From Bin16 sp965206315 (GTDB lineage: Bacteria > Chloroflexota > Dehalococcoidia > Lucifugimonadales > Australimonadaceae): a stretch of 64,000 nucleotides of DNA. Of the stretch, positions 52,737 through 60,673 are shown piece after piece. The stretch is taken from NCBI GenBank assembly GCA_965206315.1, contig OZ242210.1, forward strand, positions 2,356,001 through 2,420,000, read 5' to 3'. Position numbers and translations under genes: made by a program. The notes beneath the pieces are model-generated. The model was not told the origin of the DNA. It worked only from the letters and a program-made list of their open reading frames with translations, and made no database searches. Positions within the stretch are counted from its first letter, which is position 1, and each line of letters starts with the position of its first letter.

Positions 52737-52779
52737 GACGCGCCTCCTCCGGACCGGCTGCGCCGGAGTATACGCGAGG

Positions 52780-53038
52780 CGCAGCCCCCGTCATTCCCGT
52801 GCCTTACTCGTCATTCCCGCACCGGCGGGAATCCAGGGTGACCGGGCAGGTCACGCGGCGGCGGGGCGTGGTGTGGGAGAGGCCTGTTCCCCTCGCCCTC
52901 TGGGAGAGGGTGCCGCGTCAGCGGCGGGTGAGGGTGGACCGGACGCGGGGCGCAGCCCCCGTCATTCCTGCGGAGGCAGGAATCCCGCCTGGTCCCTTCC
53001 CCCTTGATGGGGGAAGGTTAGGATGGGGGTGTATCGGA
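52780..53038. repeat. Intergenic repeat cluster between esterases 2 and 3
   Basis: R1 (about 52811), R3 (52890), an R1 variant (52961) and R4 (52995-53030), colinear with 51441-51696 but lacking the 34-base R5 unit: here CCTGG (52988-52992) runs straight into TCCC. Confidence 0.8.
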
Positions 53039-53052
53039 TCGAACCCTGCCTC

Positions 53053-54075
53053 CTACCCCGTCCCGAACGCCTGCCGAAGGTCGGCGGCCACCTCGTCCAT
53101 CGCCTGCCACGTCCGCTCGAACGGGATGCCCGCGTTGAAGAACCCGTGCACCACGCCGTCGTAGCGGCTCAACCTTGCAGGCACGCCCGCGGCGCGCAGC
53201 CGCTCCGCGTACGCCTCGCCCTCGTCGCGCAGCGGGTCGTACTGCACCGTCAGCACGAACGCCGACGGCAGTCCGGACAGATCGTCCGCCGCCATCGGCC
53301 TGGCGTACGGGTTGTCGCCGTCCGCCTCGTCGGCCAGGTAGCAGTCCCAGCAGTAGCGCACCATCTCGAGGGAAAGGTTGTAGTAAGCGGCGCCGTTCTC
53401 CGCGTACGACGGGCGCTCGAAGTCCCGGTCGAGCACCGGGTAGACGAGCACCTGGTGCACGAGCTTCGGCCCGTCTTCCTCGTCCCGCGCCCGGAGGGCC
53501 ACTGCTGCCGCGTGGTTGCCGCCCGCGCTCATCCCCGCCACTGCCACTCGCGACGGATCGCCGCCGAACGACGCCGCGTTCGCCGCGGCCCACGCCGTCG
53601 CCACGTAGGAGTCGTCGAACGGTACCGGGAACTTGTGGTCCGGGGAGAGCCGGTAGTCGACCGACACCATGATGACGCCCGCTCTGTTCGCCAGCTCACG
53701 GCAGTTCGCGTCGTTGGAGTCGATACTGCCGTAGATCCAGCCGCCGCCGTGGAACCACATGCACACGGGCAATCCCCCTCCATTGTCATTTCGAGCGGAG
53801 CGCAGCGAAGTCGAGAAATCTCTCGGGTGCCTGCTCCCTTCTCCCTCTGGGAGAGGATGGGGGTGAGCCCCCTTCGGCACGTACACCCGCACGGGTACGT
53901 CGCCGTGCGGCCCGGGCACGAGGTGGTCGCTCACCGCCGCGACCTCCGGGCCGGGCTTGCGCTGGAGCGCCTCCTGCCTCGCGCGCAGATCCGCCGGAGG
54001 TATCTCGTACTGCGCGGGCCCGCCCGCCGCGGCCCTCCTGTCCAGCGCCGCCTTCACGTCAGGGTCGAGTGGCAT
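53053..54075 (-). CDS. HSL-family esterase copy 3, with repeat insert
   Basis: 340 residues. HGGGW near 109, GMSAGG, a QYDPLRDEG segment and GVVHGFF. Insert at 71-101 as in copy 2. ATG 54075; a much longer frame upstream is repeat DNA. Last of the tandem set. Confidence 0.92.
   Translation of the reverse strand: MPLDPDVKAALDRRAAAGGPAQYEIPPADLRARQEALQRKPGPEVAAVSDHLVPGPHGDVPVRVYVPKGAHPHPLPEGEGSRHPRDFSTSLRSARNDNGGGLPVCMWFHGGGWIYGSIDSNDANCRELANRAGVIMVSVDYRLSPDHKFPVPFDDSYVATAWAAANAASFGGDPSRVAVAGMSAGGNHAAAVALRARDEEDGPKLVHQVLVYPVLDRDFERPSYAENGAAYYNLSLEMVRYCWDCYLADEADGDNPYARPMAADDLSGLPSAFVLTVQYDPLRDEGEAYAERLRAAGVPARLSRYDGVVHGFFNAGIPFERTWQAMDEVAADLRQAFGTG
53773..53865. repeat. R2-type repeat inside esterase copy 3
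   Basis: In-frame block equivalent to that in copy 2, differing at only a few bases. Confidence 0.85.
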
Positions 54076-54102
54076 ATCACGTCTCCTGTGAACGGATGGC
54101 CG

Positions 54103-54300
54103 GATTATATGCGGGGATTGGGCAGGGGATTGGAAGGGGCCTGGTCCCTTCCCCCTTGATGGGGGAAGGTTAGAGCCTGCCCCGTGCTTGATGCGGGGAT
54201 GGGGGGTGAACGGGGGGCGTGGGTGGGCGGTCAGGTGTAGGGGCGTCCCTTGTGGGCGCCCTTCTGTGTCATTTCGAGCGGAGCGCAGCGGGATGGGAGT
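54103..54300. repeat. Repeat cluster, left copy of a 171-base direct repeat
   Basis: Positions 54120-54290 recur almost unchanged at 55141-55310. The block holds R4, R5 and an R2 start. The gap up to 54434 has nothing else recognised. Confidence 0.85.
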
Positions 54301-54434
54301 GGGTTCCCGCTTGCCATCGAGGATGCTTGACACTGGCCGGAGCCAAACGTAGCGTTATTGTATCAGGAAGTCGCTAAGAGTACCGAAGGTCACTCTGCCG
54401 GAGGCTGGGTGCCACGGCGCCTTCGGAGGACATC

Positions 54435-54785
54435 ATGAGCGTCGCTGGTTATGTGGAGCTCACACTCAAGTTCGAGCGTGAGGGGCGCATGTGGGTTGGA
54501 ACCTGCTTGGAATTGGGCACCAGCACGTACGCAAGGTCGTTTGACCGTGTTCAGAACGACTTGCGGCAGTTGATCGGGGAGCACTTGGACCTGTTGGAAG
54601 AAGCGGGCGAGCGGGAGCGGTTCTTCGAAGAACATGAGATCCTGTTCTCGCTCGGGAAACCGAAACCGCACGAGATTCGGCTCCCCAGTATCGGTGCCGA
54701 CGCTTTACTCCAGGATGTCGTGCCGCTCTTTCAACCCCGGATATTCCCGGTTGGGGAATCACACGGAGTGCTTACCGGCGTCTAG
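54435..54785 (+). CDS. HicB-like antitoxin
   Basis: 116 residues with a HicB-type partial RNase H fold (MWVGTCLELGTSTYARSFDRVQNDLRQLIGEHL). It is followed by a HicA-like frame that starts in its stop codon. In the usual order the toxin comes first; here it is reversed. Confidence 0.72.
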   Translation: MSVAGYVELTLKFEREGRMWVGTCLELGTSTYARSFDRVQNDLRQLIGEHLDLLEEAGERERFFEEHEILFSLGKPKPHEIRLPSIGADALLQDVVPLFQPRIFPVGESHGVLTGV

Positions 54786-55013
54786 TGACGGGTAGAAGGC
54801 TCATTCAACTGCTCCTTGCCGATGGTGGTCCTTGTACGGCAGAGTGCCCATGGATGCTGGTTGAAGAAGGAATTCCCGGACAGGACGCGCTTCACCACGG
54901 TCAAGGACACCCGCGATGAGGTTCCTACGACGACGCTTGCTCAGATATTGGGGCCCAAACAGACGGGACTCGGCAGCCAGGGGCTGAAAGACCTCAACCA
55001 GCGGATCAAGTAG
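54785..55013 (+). pseudogene. HicA-like toxin, frameshifted
   Basis: The first frame from GTG 54785 reads VTGRRLIQLLLADG, the start of a HicA fold. From about 54830 the family continues in another frame (VLVRQSAHGCWLKKEFPDRTRF to LNQRIK, stop 55013). A one-base indel near 54825-54832 explains it. The toxin is probably inactive unless this is a sequencing error. The HicA catalytic His lies in SAHGCW. Confidence 0.75.
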
Positions 55014-55053
55014 TCGATAGTCCTTGTCGCCTACCAGCGGCCGCTCCCCGTCA

Positions 55054-55520
55054 TGTTGAGCGCAGCGGAGTCGAGGAATCTCTCGGAGTCTCCGTCATTC
55101 CCGCGCAGGCGGGAATCCAGTGTGCCCGTCAGGGCACACGGGGCAGGGGATTGGAAGGGGCCTGGTCCCTTCCCCCTTGATGGGGGAAGGTTAGAGCCTG
55201 CCCCGTGCTTGATGCGGGGATGGGGGTGAACCGGGGGCGTGGGTGGGCGGTCAGGTGTAGGGGCGTCCCTTGTGGGCGCCCTTCTGTGTCATTTCGAGCG
55301 GAGCGCAGCGCCTGCCTTGTCATTTCGAGCGGAGCCGAGAAATCTCTCGGGGTAGCCCGCTCATGGTGAGCCCTGTCGAACCATCCAGCGAAGGCTGGAA
55401 TCCAGAGCGCCCGTCAAGGGCAACCCCGCCTCACTTGTCATGTTGAGCGCAGCGGAGTCGAGGAATCTCTCGGGTGCCTGCCCCCTCGCCCATTGGGAGA
55501 GGGGAACGCGCGTCAGCGCG
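55054..55520. repeat. Repeat cluster, right copy of the 171-base direct repeat
   Basis: R2 (55054-55085), R1 (55091-55120), the direct repeat 55141-55310, another R2 (to 55352), R7 (55360-55383), R2 (55438-55475) and R3 (55484-55510). No gene. Confidence 0.82.
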
Positions 55521-55543
55521 GGGGTGAGGGTTGAACGTGCCAT

Positions 55544-55745
55544 CTGCCCCTTATGTCGCTGCCATGACACCCGATATCATGGTCGAATGACGACTCCGGC
55601 AACGCCTACGCCCCAGGAACAAGCCTACGTACGCCGTGTCGGACGCGCCCGCCGCGGCTCGCCTGTCCAGCGCCGCTTTCACGTCAGGGTCGAGTGGCAT
55701 GACACATCTTCTGTAGCCGGATGCGCCGGATTATATGCGGGGATT
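55544..55745. repeat. Chimeric remnant: ATPase-gene start fused to esterase-gene start
   Basis: 55544-55650 matches 57653-57759 (upstream and first codons of the AAA gene) at 104 of 107 bases. At a CGCCC microhomology it switches to sequence like 54019-54111, the 5' end and upstream of esterase 3. Open frames over this segment are remnants. Confidence 0.88.
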
Positions 55746-55783
55746 GTGAACGGCGATCAGGCAGCTCAGCAGGCTTCCGCCTC

Positions 55784-56836
55784 CTATGCGGGCAGACGCC
55801 ATTGCATGCTGAGCGAACGCACGCGGCGGAGGGCCATATCGGCAAATGTAGGCTCTATCTCGAATCCGATGCTGTTCCGTCCCGCCAGTGCCGCAGCTAC
55901 GGAAGTCGTGCCCGTCCCCAGGAACGGATCGAGCACCGTGTCGCCGGCGAATGAGAACATCCGTATCAATCGGTCGGCCAGTTGAACAGGGTAGGGCGCG
56001 GGGTGGTTTTTCGTGGACGCTCCGTTCACGTCTGACCACACCTGGCGGAACCATAGTTGATGGCTCTCGTAAGGGATCACCGAGAGGATGCGTGCGGCGA
56101 CTGATGGTTGACGGTAGCCTCCGGGCTTGCGTTGGAAAAGTATGTACTCGATGTCGTTCTTGATAACGGCGTTCGGCTCGTACGGCTTACCGAGGAACGT
56201 CGAGCCGCCTCCTGCTTCGTATGACGCGTTCGCTATCTTCTGCCAGATGATCGGGGCGAGATTGTCCAGGCCCAGTTTTCGGCACTCCTCTTGTATGGAT
56301 GCATGCAATGGCATGACAACGTGCCTGCCGAACTGCCGCCGTGCGAGATTCACGTCGCCGACCACCACAACGAGACGCCCGCCCGGTACGAGAACGCGGC
56401 GCGCCTCTTTCCAGACTGTGGCCAGTTGTCGATTGAACTCCTCATAGTCGGCGACTGCTCCAAGCTGGCCCTCGCGTGGCGGATACTCCTTTAGTGTCCA
56501 GTACGGCGGGGAGGTCAGCACGAGGTGGACGGACTCATCTGCAACACCCTCAAACCGACGGCTGTCTGCTTGGCGGATGAGGTGACGTGTCGGTACGCGT
56601 GACAACGCTTCTCGGATGCTATCGATGCTCGAACGGCTGCGGGCGATGCGGGGTATGGTCTCTTGGCCGAAGCCGTCGAGTTCGGGGACCAGTGCTGCGG
56701 GTAGGTAGGCTTCGAGGGTCGCTTCTTCCGCATCGTCAGGCCATAAGCCCACTCTGACCTCTTGGCATGTGGCCTTGACGGGTTCCTCGTCGGGAGGAAC
56801 ACCGTCTAGATCGAGTGCGTGGGACAATCGGACCAA
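55784..56836 (-). CDS. DNA methyltransferase (N4-cytosine or N6-adenine)
   Basis: 350 residues of the type II DNA methyltransferase fold. The catalytic motif TSPPYWTLKEYP comes first and the AdoMet motif DPFLGTGTTSVAAALAGRNSIGFEIE last, a beta-class order. Start TTG 56836 is favoured because AGGAGG lies six bases upstream; an ATG 36 bases earlier is possible. Adjacent and divergent to a PaeR7I-like nuclease, so it probably protects the same site. Confidence 0.9.
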   Translation of the reverse strand: MVRLSHALDLDGVPPDEEPVKATCQEVRVGLWPDDAEEATLEAYLPAALVPELDGFGQETIPRIARSRSSIDSIREALSRVPTRHLIRQADSRRFEGVADESVHLVLTSPPYWTLKEYPPREGQLGAVADYEEFNRQLATVWKEARRVLVPGGRLVVVVGDVNLARRQFGRHVVMPLHASIQEECRKLGLDNLAPIIWQKIANASYEAGGGSTFLGKPYEPNAVIKNDIEYILFQRKPGGYRQPSVAARILSVIPYESHQLWFRQVWSDVNGASTKNHPAPYPVQLADRLIRMFSFAGDTVLDPFLGTGTTSVAAALAGRNSIGFEIEPTFADMALRRVRSLSMQWRLPA

Positions 56837-56921
56837 GTAGCACCTCCTGCAAGGTGAGTGTACATGCAGCATGGGGATAAGATGGAAGGAGCCGGTGACA
56901 CAAACTGGGGTGGAGTTCTGA

Positions 56922-57629
56922 ATGCCGGATGATTTGCAGGACAGAGTGGCAGCGGCCGTGAGGTCTTTCTGGGAGGCGCGTTCCTCTCAAGGAGACAGGC
57001 AGCGGACGGGAGGTGCCTCTAACCAGGGAGCCCGTGGAGAAGTGGTCGGTGGCAAGCAGATGGACGGCTTTGCCCGCTTGCTCGTTGACCTCATGTTGGA
57101 GGCTGGCGTTGAGGGGTCGGCCATACACTTACGCCCCACCGAAATCCCCGGCTTCTTCAGACCTAGTAAAGAGTGGGACATAGTCGTAGTGCGAGAGGGA
57201 AACCTCATAGCCGCTGTCGAGTTGAAGTCGCAGGTCGGCTCGTTTGGGAACAACTTCAACAACCGTGTTGAGGAAGCCCTGGGGTCCTCAGTAGACCTCT
57301 GGACAGCCTATCGGGAGGGCCAGTTCCAGACCATGCCGAAGCCATTCCTCGGATACTTGCTGTTGTTGGAAGACGCAGAGGGGTCTCGCTCTGCCGTCAA
57401 AGTTCGCGAACCTTATTTCTCAGTGCGCACAGAGTTCAACGATGCCTCATACATGAGGCGGTATGAACTCTTCTGCCGCAAGCTGGTACTTGAAGGCTGC
57501 TACACTGCCGCTGGGTTCCTCACGGCGGCCCGAGACGTGGCCCAGGCCGAACCTAATTTCGCTGAGCCTGCCACCGATCTCACGATTGCTCGTTTCGTCG
57601 AGGGGCTGATTCGCCATACGGCGCCCTGA
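56922..57629 (+). CDS. PaeR7I/XhoI-family type II restriction endonuclease
   Basis: 235 residues. Catalytic PD-ExK-type region: EWDIVVVREGNLIAAVELKSQVGSFGNNFNNRVEEALGSSVDLWTAYREG, with Asp and Glu-x-Lys and the conserved Asn-rich tail. PaeR7I and XhoI cut CTCGAG, so that site is the likely target. No controller protein gene. Confidence 0.87.
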   Translation: MPDDLQDRVAAAVRSFWEARSSQGDRQRTGGASNQGARGEVVGGKQMDGFARLLVDLMLEAGVEGSAIHLRPTEIPGFFRPSKEWDIVVVREGNLIAAVELKSQVGSFGNNFNNRVEEALGSSVDLWTAYREGQFQTMPKPFLGYLLLLEDAEGSRSAVKVREPYFSVRTEFNDASYMRRYELFCRKLVLEGCYTAAGFLTAARDVAQAEPNFAEPATDLTIARFVEGLIRHTAP

Positions 57630-57652
57630 CACTCCCCCCAACCCTCTGCCAC

Positions 57653-57759
57653 CTGCCCCTTATGTCGCTGCCATGACACCCGATATCATGGTCGAATGAC
57701 GACTCCAGTAACGCCCACGCCCCAGGAACAAGCCTACGTACGCCGTGTCGGACGCGCCC
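57653..57759. repeat. Right copy of the 107-base direct repeat
   Basis: Covers the promoter and the first 21 codons of the AAA gene; its partner at 55544-55650 lies on the other side of the R-M pair. TATCAT at 57684-57689, six bases before ATG 57696, suggests a leaderless transcript. Confidence 0.88.
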
Positions 57760-59234
57760 TCCGCTGCGGCAACCCGGACTGCGGATGCGCTCCCGTTCCC
57801 ACGCACCGCCTCCACTGTCCCGTGCACCGCAACCCCTACGTCCCCACGCTCGGCGTCTACTACGAGCCGGACATCGGGTTCTCCTTCAAATGCTCCTCCG
57901 GATGCCCTTCGTACAAGATCGAAGAGGCCCTCGCCAGACGTGGACTTCCGCCCCCGGCCATCCTCCACACCGCCGTGGGCGCCCTCGCCGCAGGCCTCAG
58001 TCCGTACGAGCTCCTCATCTCTCAGCCCGCCGATTGGCTCTGGCCCGACCGCATACCCATGGGCGAGCTCACCGTCGTCGCCGGGTACCCGGCATCGGGC
58101 AAGACCGCCGTCGCCTTGGATATCGCCGCCCGCGTCTCCCTCGGTGCGGACACTCCTGACCAGCCCGGCGCCGCCTTCGTCAGAGCCCCTGTCGTCATTG
58201 CAGCCCCGCTCAAGAATCCCCGGGCGTCACTCCTCCCTCGACTCAGGAGCCTCGGCGCTGACCTCAGCCTCATCTACCACGCCGACGTCCTTGCACCGCT
58301 CCACCTCGTTGACTTCGCACAGGAGGACGGTGTCGAGGATCTCGAAGTCGTGTCCCAGGCCGCGCAATTGCATAAACGCTACGAACAAGCCCCCACGTCG
58401 ATTGGCCTCGACGAGGCGCCGCCGCCTCCGCCCAGGCCCCAGGAACCGCCCCGTGGGCCGTCGCTCCCGGTCGTCATGAACCGCCTCGCAAACCTCATAG
58501 ACCGTGGAAGCGCCGCCCTCCTCATCGTCGACCAGATAGAGCACCTGGCTCTCATCCACAACGCCAGGGTCACCCGCGTCGCCGGCATGCTGAACGCCCT
58601 CGCGGCCCGCACCGGCGCAGCCGTACTCGCCTTCATGCACAACCCCGCCCACTCCCTCCAGTCCGCCGCCCGCTACATGCAGCCACGCCTCGGCATGGCT
58701 GGGACCGTGTTCACCATAGCCCTCGTCGGCGAGGAACGCGCCCGCTTCCTCGTTCCCCTCAGCCCGCCCATGCACGACGCCCTGCCGCCCATCCCCTTCA
58801 ACTTCCACGACGCTCCGCCCATCGCCTGGCGCGAGCCCATCTCCCGCGAACGCCTCCTCGCCCTCAGCGCCCCCAAACTGCAGCGCCCGCAGCGCACTGA
58901 TTGGGCTGCCTATGCCCGCGGCTTCTTGGCGGACACCCTCGCTGATGGTCCTATGCCCGCCGCAGAGATTGCCGGCATGGCCGCCGCACAGGGCATAACT
59001 GAGGACCGCCTCCGCCGCGCCCGCCATGCCTGCAACGTCACTACGACCCGGGTAGGCAAGGGCGGCCCGAACGGCAATGGCTTCTGGCTCTGGTCGTTGC
59101 CCGGGAAACATCGTGGCCCCGACGGACCTCTTCTTGCCACCTTGCCTCTGGAACAAGACCATGGCCAACTGGAGCAAGGCGGCGGTACGACGGCTTGCCC
59201 CCCAGTACAGGAGTGCGCATCATGGGAAGACTGA
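57696..59234 (+). CDS. RepA/AAA-type P-loop ATPase with N-terminal zinc site
   Basis: 512 residues. N-terminal Cys/His site CGNPDCGCAPVPTHRLHCPVH (about 24-44) resembles a primase-type zinc finger; Walker A GYPASGKTA near 130; Walker B ALLIVDQIEHL near 275. The fold recalls RepA/KaiC-like helicases of plasmids and phages (AAA_25). C-terminal part may hold a winged helix. No partner replication gene is present; a remnant of a mobile element is likely. Confidence 0.78.
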   Translation: MTTPVTPTPQEQAYVRRVGRALRCGNPDCGCAPVPTHRLHCPVHRNPYVPTLGVYYEPDIGFSFKCSSGCPSYKIEEALARRGLPPPAILHTAVGALAAGLSPYELLISQPADWLWPDRIPMGELTVVAGYPASGKTAVALDIAARVSLGADTPDQPGAAFVRAPVVIAAPLKNPRASLLPRLRSLGADLSLIYHADVLAPLHLVDFAQEDGVEDLEVVSQAAQLHKRYEQAPTSIGLDEAPPPPPRPQEPPRGPSLPVVMNRLANLIDRGSAALLIVDQIEHLALIHNARVTRVAGMLNALAARTGAAVLAFMHNPAHSLQSAARYMQPRLGMAGTVFTIALVGEERARFLVPLSPPMHDALPPIPFNFHDAPPIAWREPISRERLLALSAPKLQRPQRTDWAAYARGFLADTLADGPMPAAEIAGMAAAQGITEDRLRRARHACNVTTTRVGKGGPNGNGFWLWSLPGKHRGPDGPLLATLPLEQDHGQLEQGGGTTACPPVQECASWED

Positions 59235-59334
59235 CGTCTTGATCGGTGAAGCCTCTACACCCGCGCCACCACTTGCCAAGTGCGGTACAATCCCGCCAAC
59301 GGCACGGAAGCGCATTGAGCACAGGGAGGAACAC

Positions 59335-60642
59335 ATGCTCAGTATCGAGGAGAATGAACGGCTGTCGAGAGTAGGCCCGGGCACGCCCATGGGTGAGCTG
59401 ATGCGCCGCTACTGGCATCCCATCGCCGCCGTCGGCGAGCTCGACGCGCGCCCCACCAAGGCGGTGCGTGTTCTCGGCGAGGACCTCGTCCTCTACAAGG
59501 ACAAGTCCGGAACGATCGGCCTCATCGAGCGGTTCTGCCCCCACCGCCGCGTCGACCTCTCCTACGGCATCCCTGAGGAGAACGGCCTGCGCTGCATGTA
59601 CCACGGCTGGATGATGGACGAGACCGGGCAGTGCATCGAACAGCCCTTCGAGGAGACGGTGCACCCGGACGGGCGCTTCAAGGAGAAGGTGAAGGTCGCC
59701 GCGTACCCGTTGCAGACGCTCGGGGGCATGATCTTCGCCTACATGGGCCCGCAGCCCGTCCCCCTCCTCCCGATGTGGGAACCCTTCACGTGGGACGACA
59801 TGTGGTGCGAGGTCGCGCTCGCGTACCTGCCGTGTAACTGGCTGCAGTGCCAGGAGAACTCGATGGATCCCGTGCACCTGGAGTGGTTGCACGGCTACTG
59901 GGGCGTCCGCCAGCAGCACGACAAGGCCGTCCGCCTCGGGCTGGCGAAGGCCGAGGAGTTCGGCGTAGTCCCCAGGCATCACCAGAAGATCGGTTTCGAC
60001 CTGTTCGAGTACGGCGTCATCAAGCGCCGCATCGTCGAGGGCACCACCGAGGACGACCACGACTGGGCCATAGGGCACCCGGTCATGTTCCCGCAGATCC
60101 TGCTCGTGGGCAGCTCCGTGCGCGGCTCACTCCAGTACCGGACGCCCATCGACGACGAGAACACCCTGCACATCACCTGGTTCTTCCTGCGCACGGCGCC
60201 GGGACAGCCGGTGGTGCCCCAGGAGACGATCCCGTACTACGACGTGCCGCTCTACGACGAGGACGGCCGCATGATCGAGGAACTCGTCAACCACCAGGAC
60301 TTCGTCGCGTGGATCACCCAGGGCGTCATCCCCCCGCGTCACCGCGAGCACCTCGGCGAGTCCGACCGCGGCGTCATCTTCTACCGCAAGCTCCTGATGG
60401 AGCAGATGGACATCGTGGCCGACGGCGGCGAGCCGATGGCCGTGGTGCGCGATCCGGAAGTGAACAAGTGCATCCACCTGCCGCTGGAGAAGTGGCCGGC
60501 CCTGAGCAACCCGGCGCGGATGGCGAAGTACGCGCCATCACAGGCGGGCCAGAGCCCGGAGCACATCAAGCGCCTCGAGGAGTTCCTGCGCCCGTGGGCG
60601 GATGCCCCGCCCTGGCAGGAAGAGGAAGCCACAGTCTCCTGA
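59335..60642 (+). CDS. Rieske oxygenase alpha subunit (copy 7)
   Basis: 435 residues; Cys68/His70 (CPHRRV), Cys87/His90 (CMYHGW), SMDPVHLEWLH and NHQDFVAW. Close paralog of copy 6. AGGGAGGAAC precedes ATG 59335. TACAAT at 59286-59291 is a likely -10 box. Followed 31 bases later by an MFS carrier gene, which may move its substrate. Confidence 0.94.
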   Translation: MLSIEENERLSRVGPGTPMGELMRRYWHPIAAVGELDARPTKAVRVLGEDLVLYKDKSGTIGLIERFCPHRRVDLSYGIPEENGLRCMYHGWMMDETGQCIEQPFEETVHPDGRFKEKVKVAAYPLQTLGGMIFAYMGPQPVPLLPMWEPFTWDDMWCEVALAYLPCNWLQCQENSMDPVHLEWLHGYWGVRQQHDKAVRLGLAKAEEFGVVPRHHQKIGFDLFEYGVIKRRIVEGTTEDDHDWAIGHPVMFPQILLVGSSVRGSLQYRTPIDDENTLHITWFFLRTAPGQPVVPQETIPYYDVPLYDEDGRMIEELVNHQDFVAWITQGVIPPRHREHLGESDRGVIFYRKLLMEQMDIVADGGEPMAVVRDPEVNKCIHLPLEKWPALSNPARMAKYAPSQAGQSPEHIKRLEEFLRPWADAPPWQEEEATVS

Positions 60643-60673
60643 TCACGCTCCGCCGGCATGAACGAGGCCGCCG

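Noticed and set aside
55440..55985. 181-codon frame across 55440-55985
   Set aside because: It joins repeat DNA, an ATPase-gene remnant and an esterase remnant, and overlaps the methyltransferase end.
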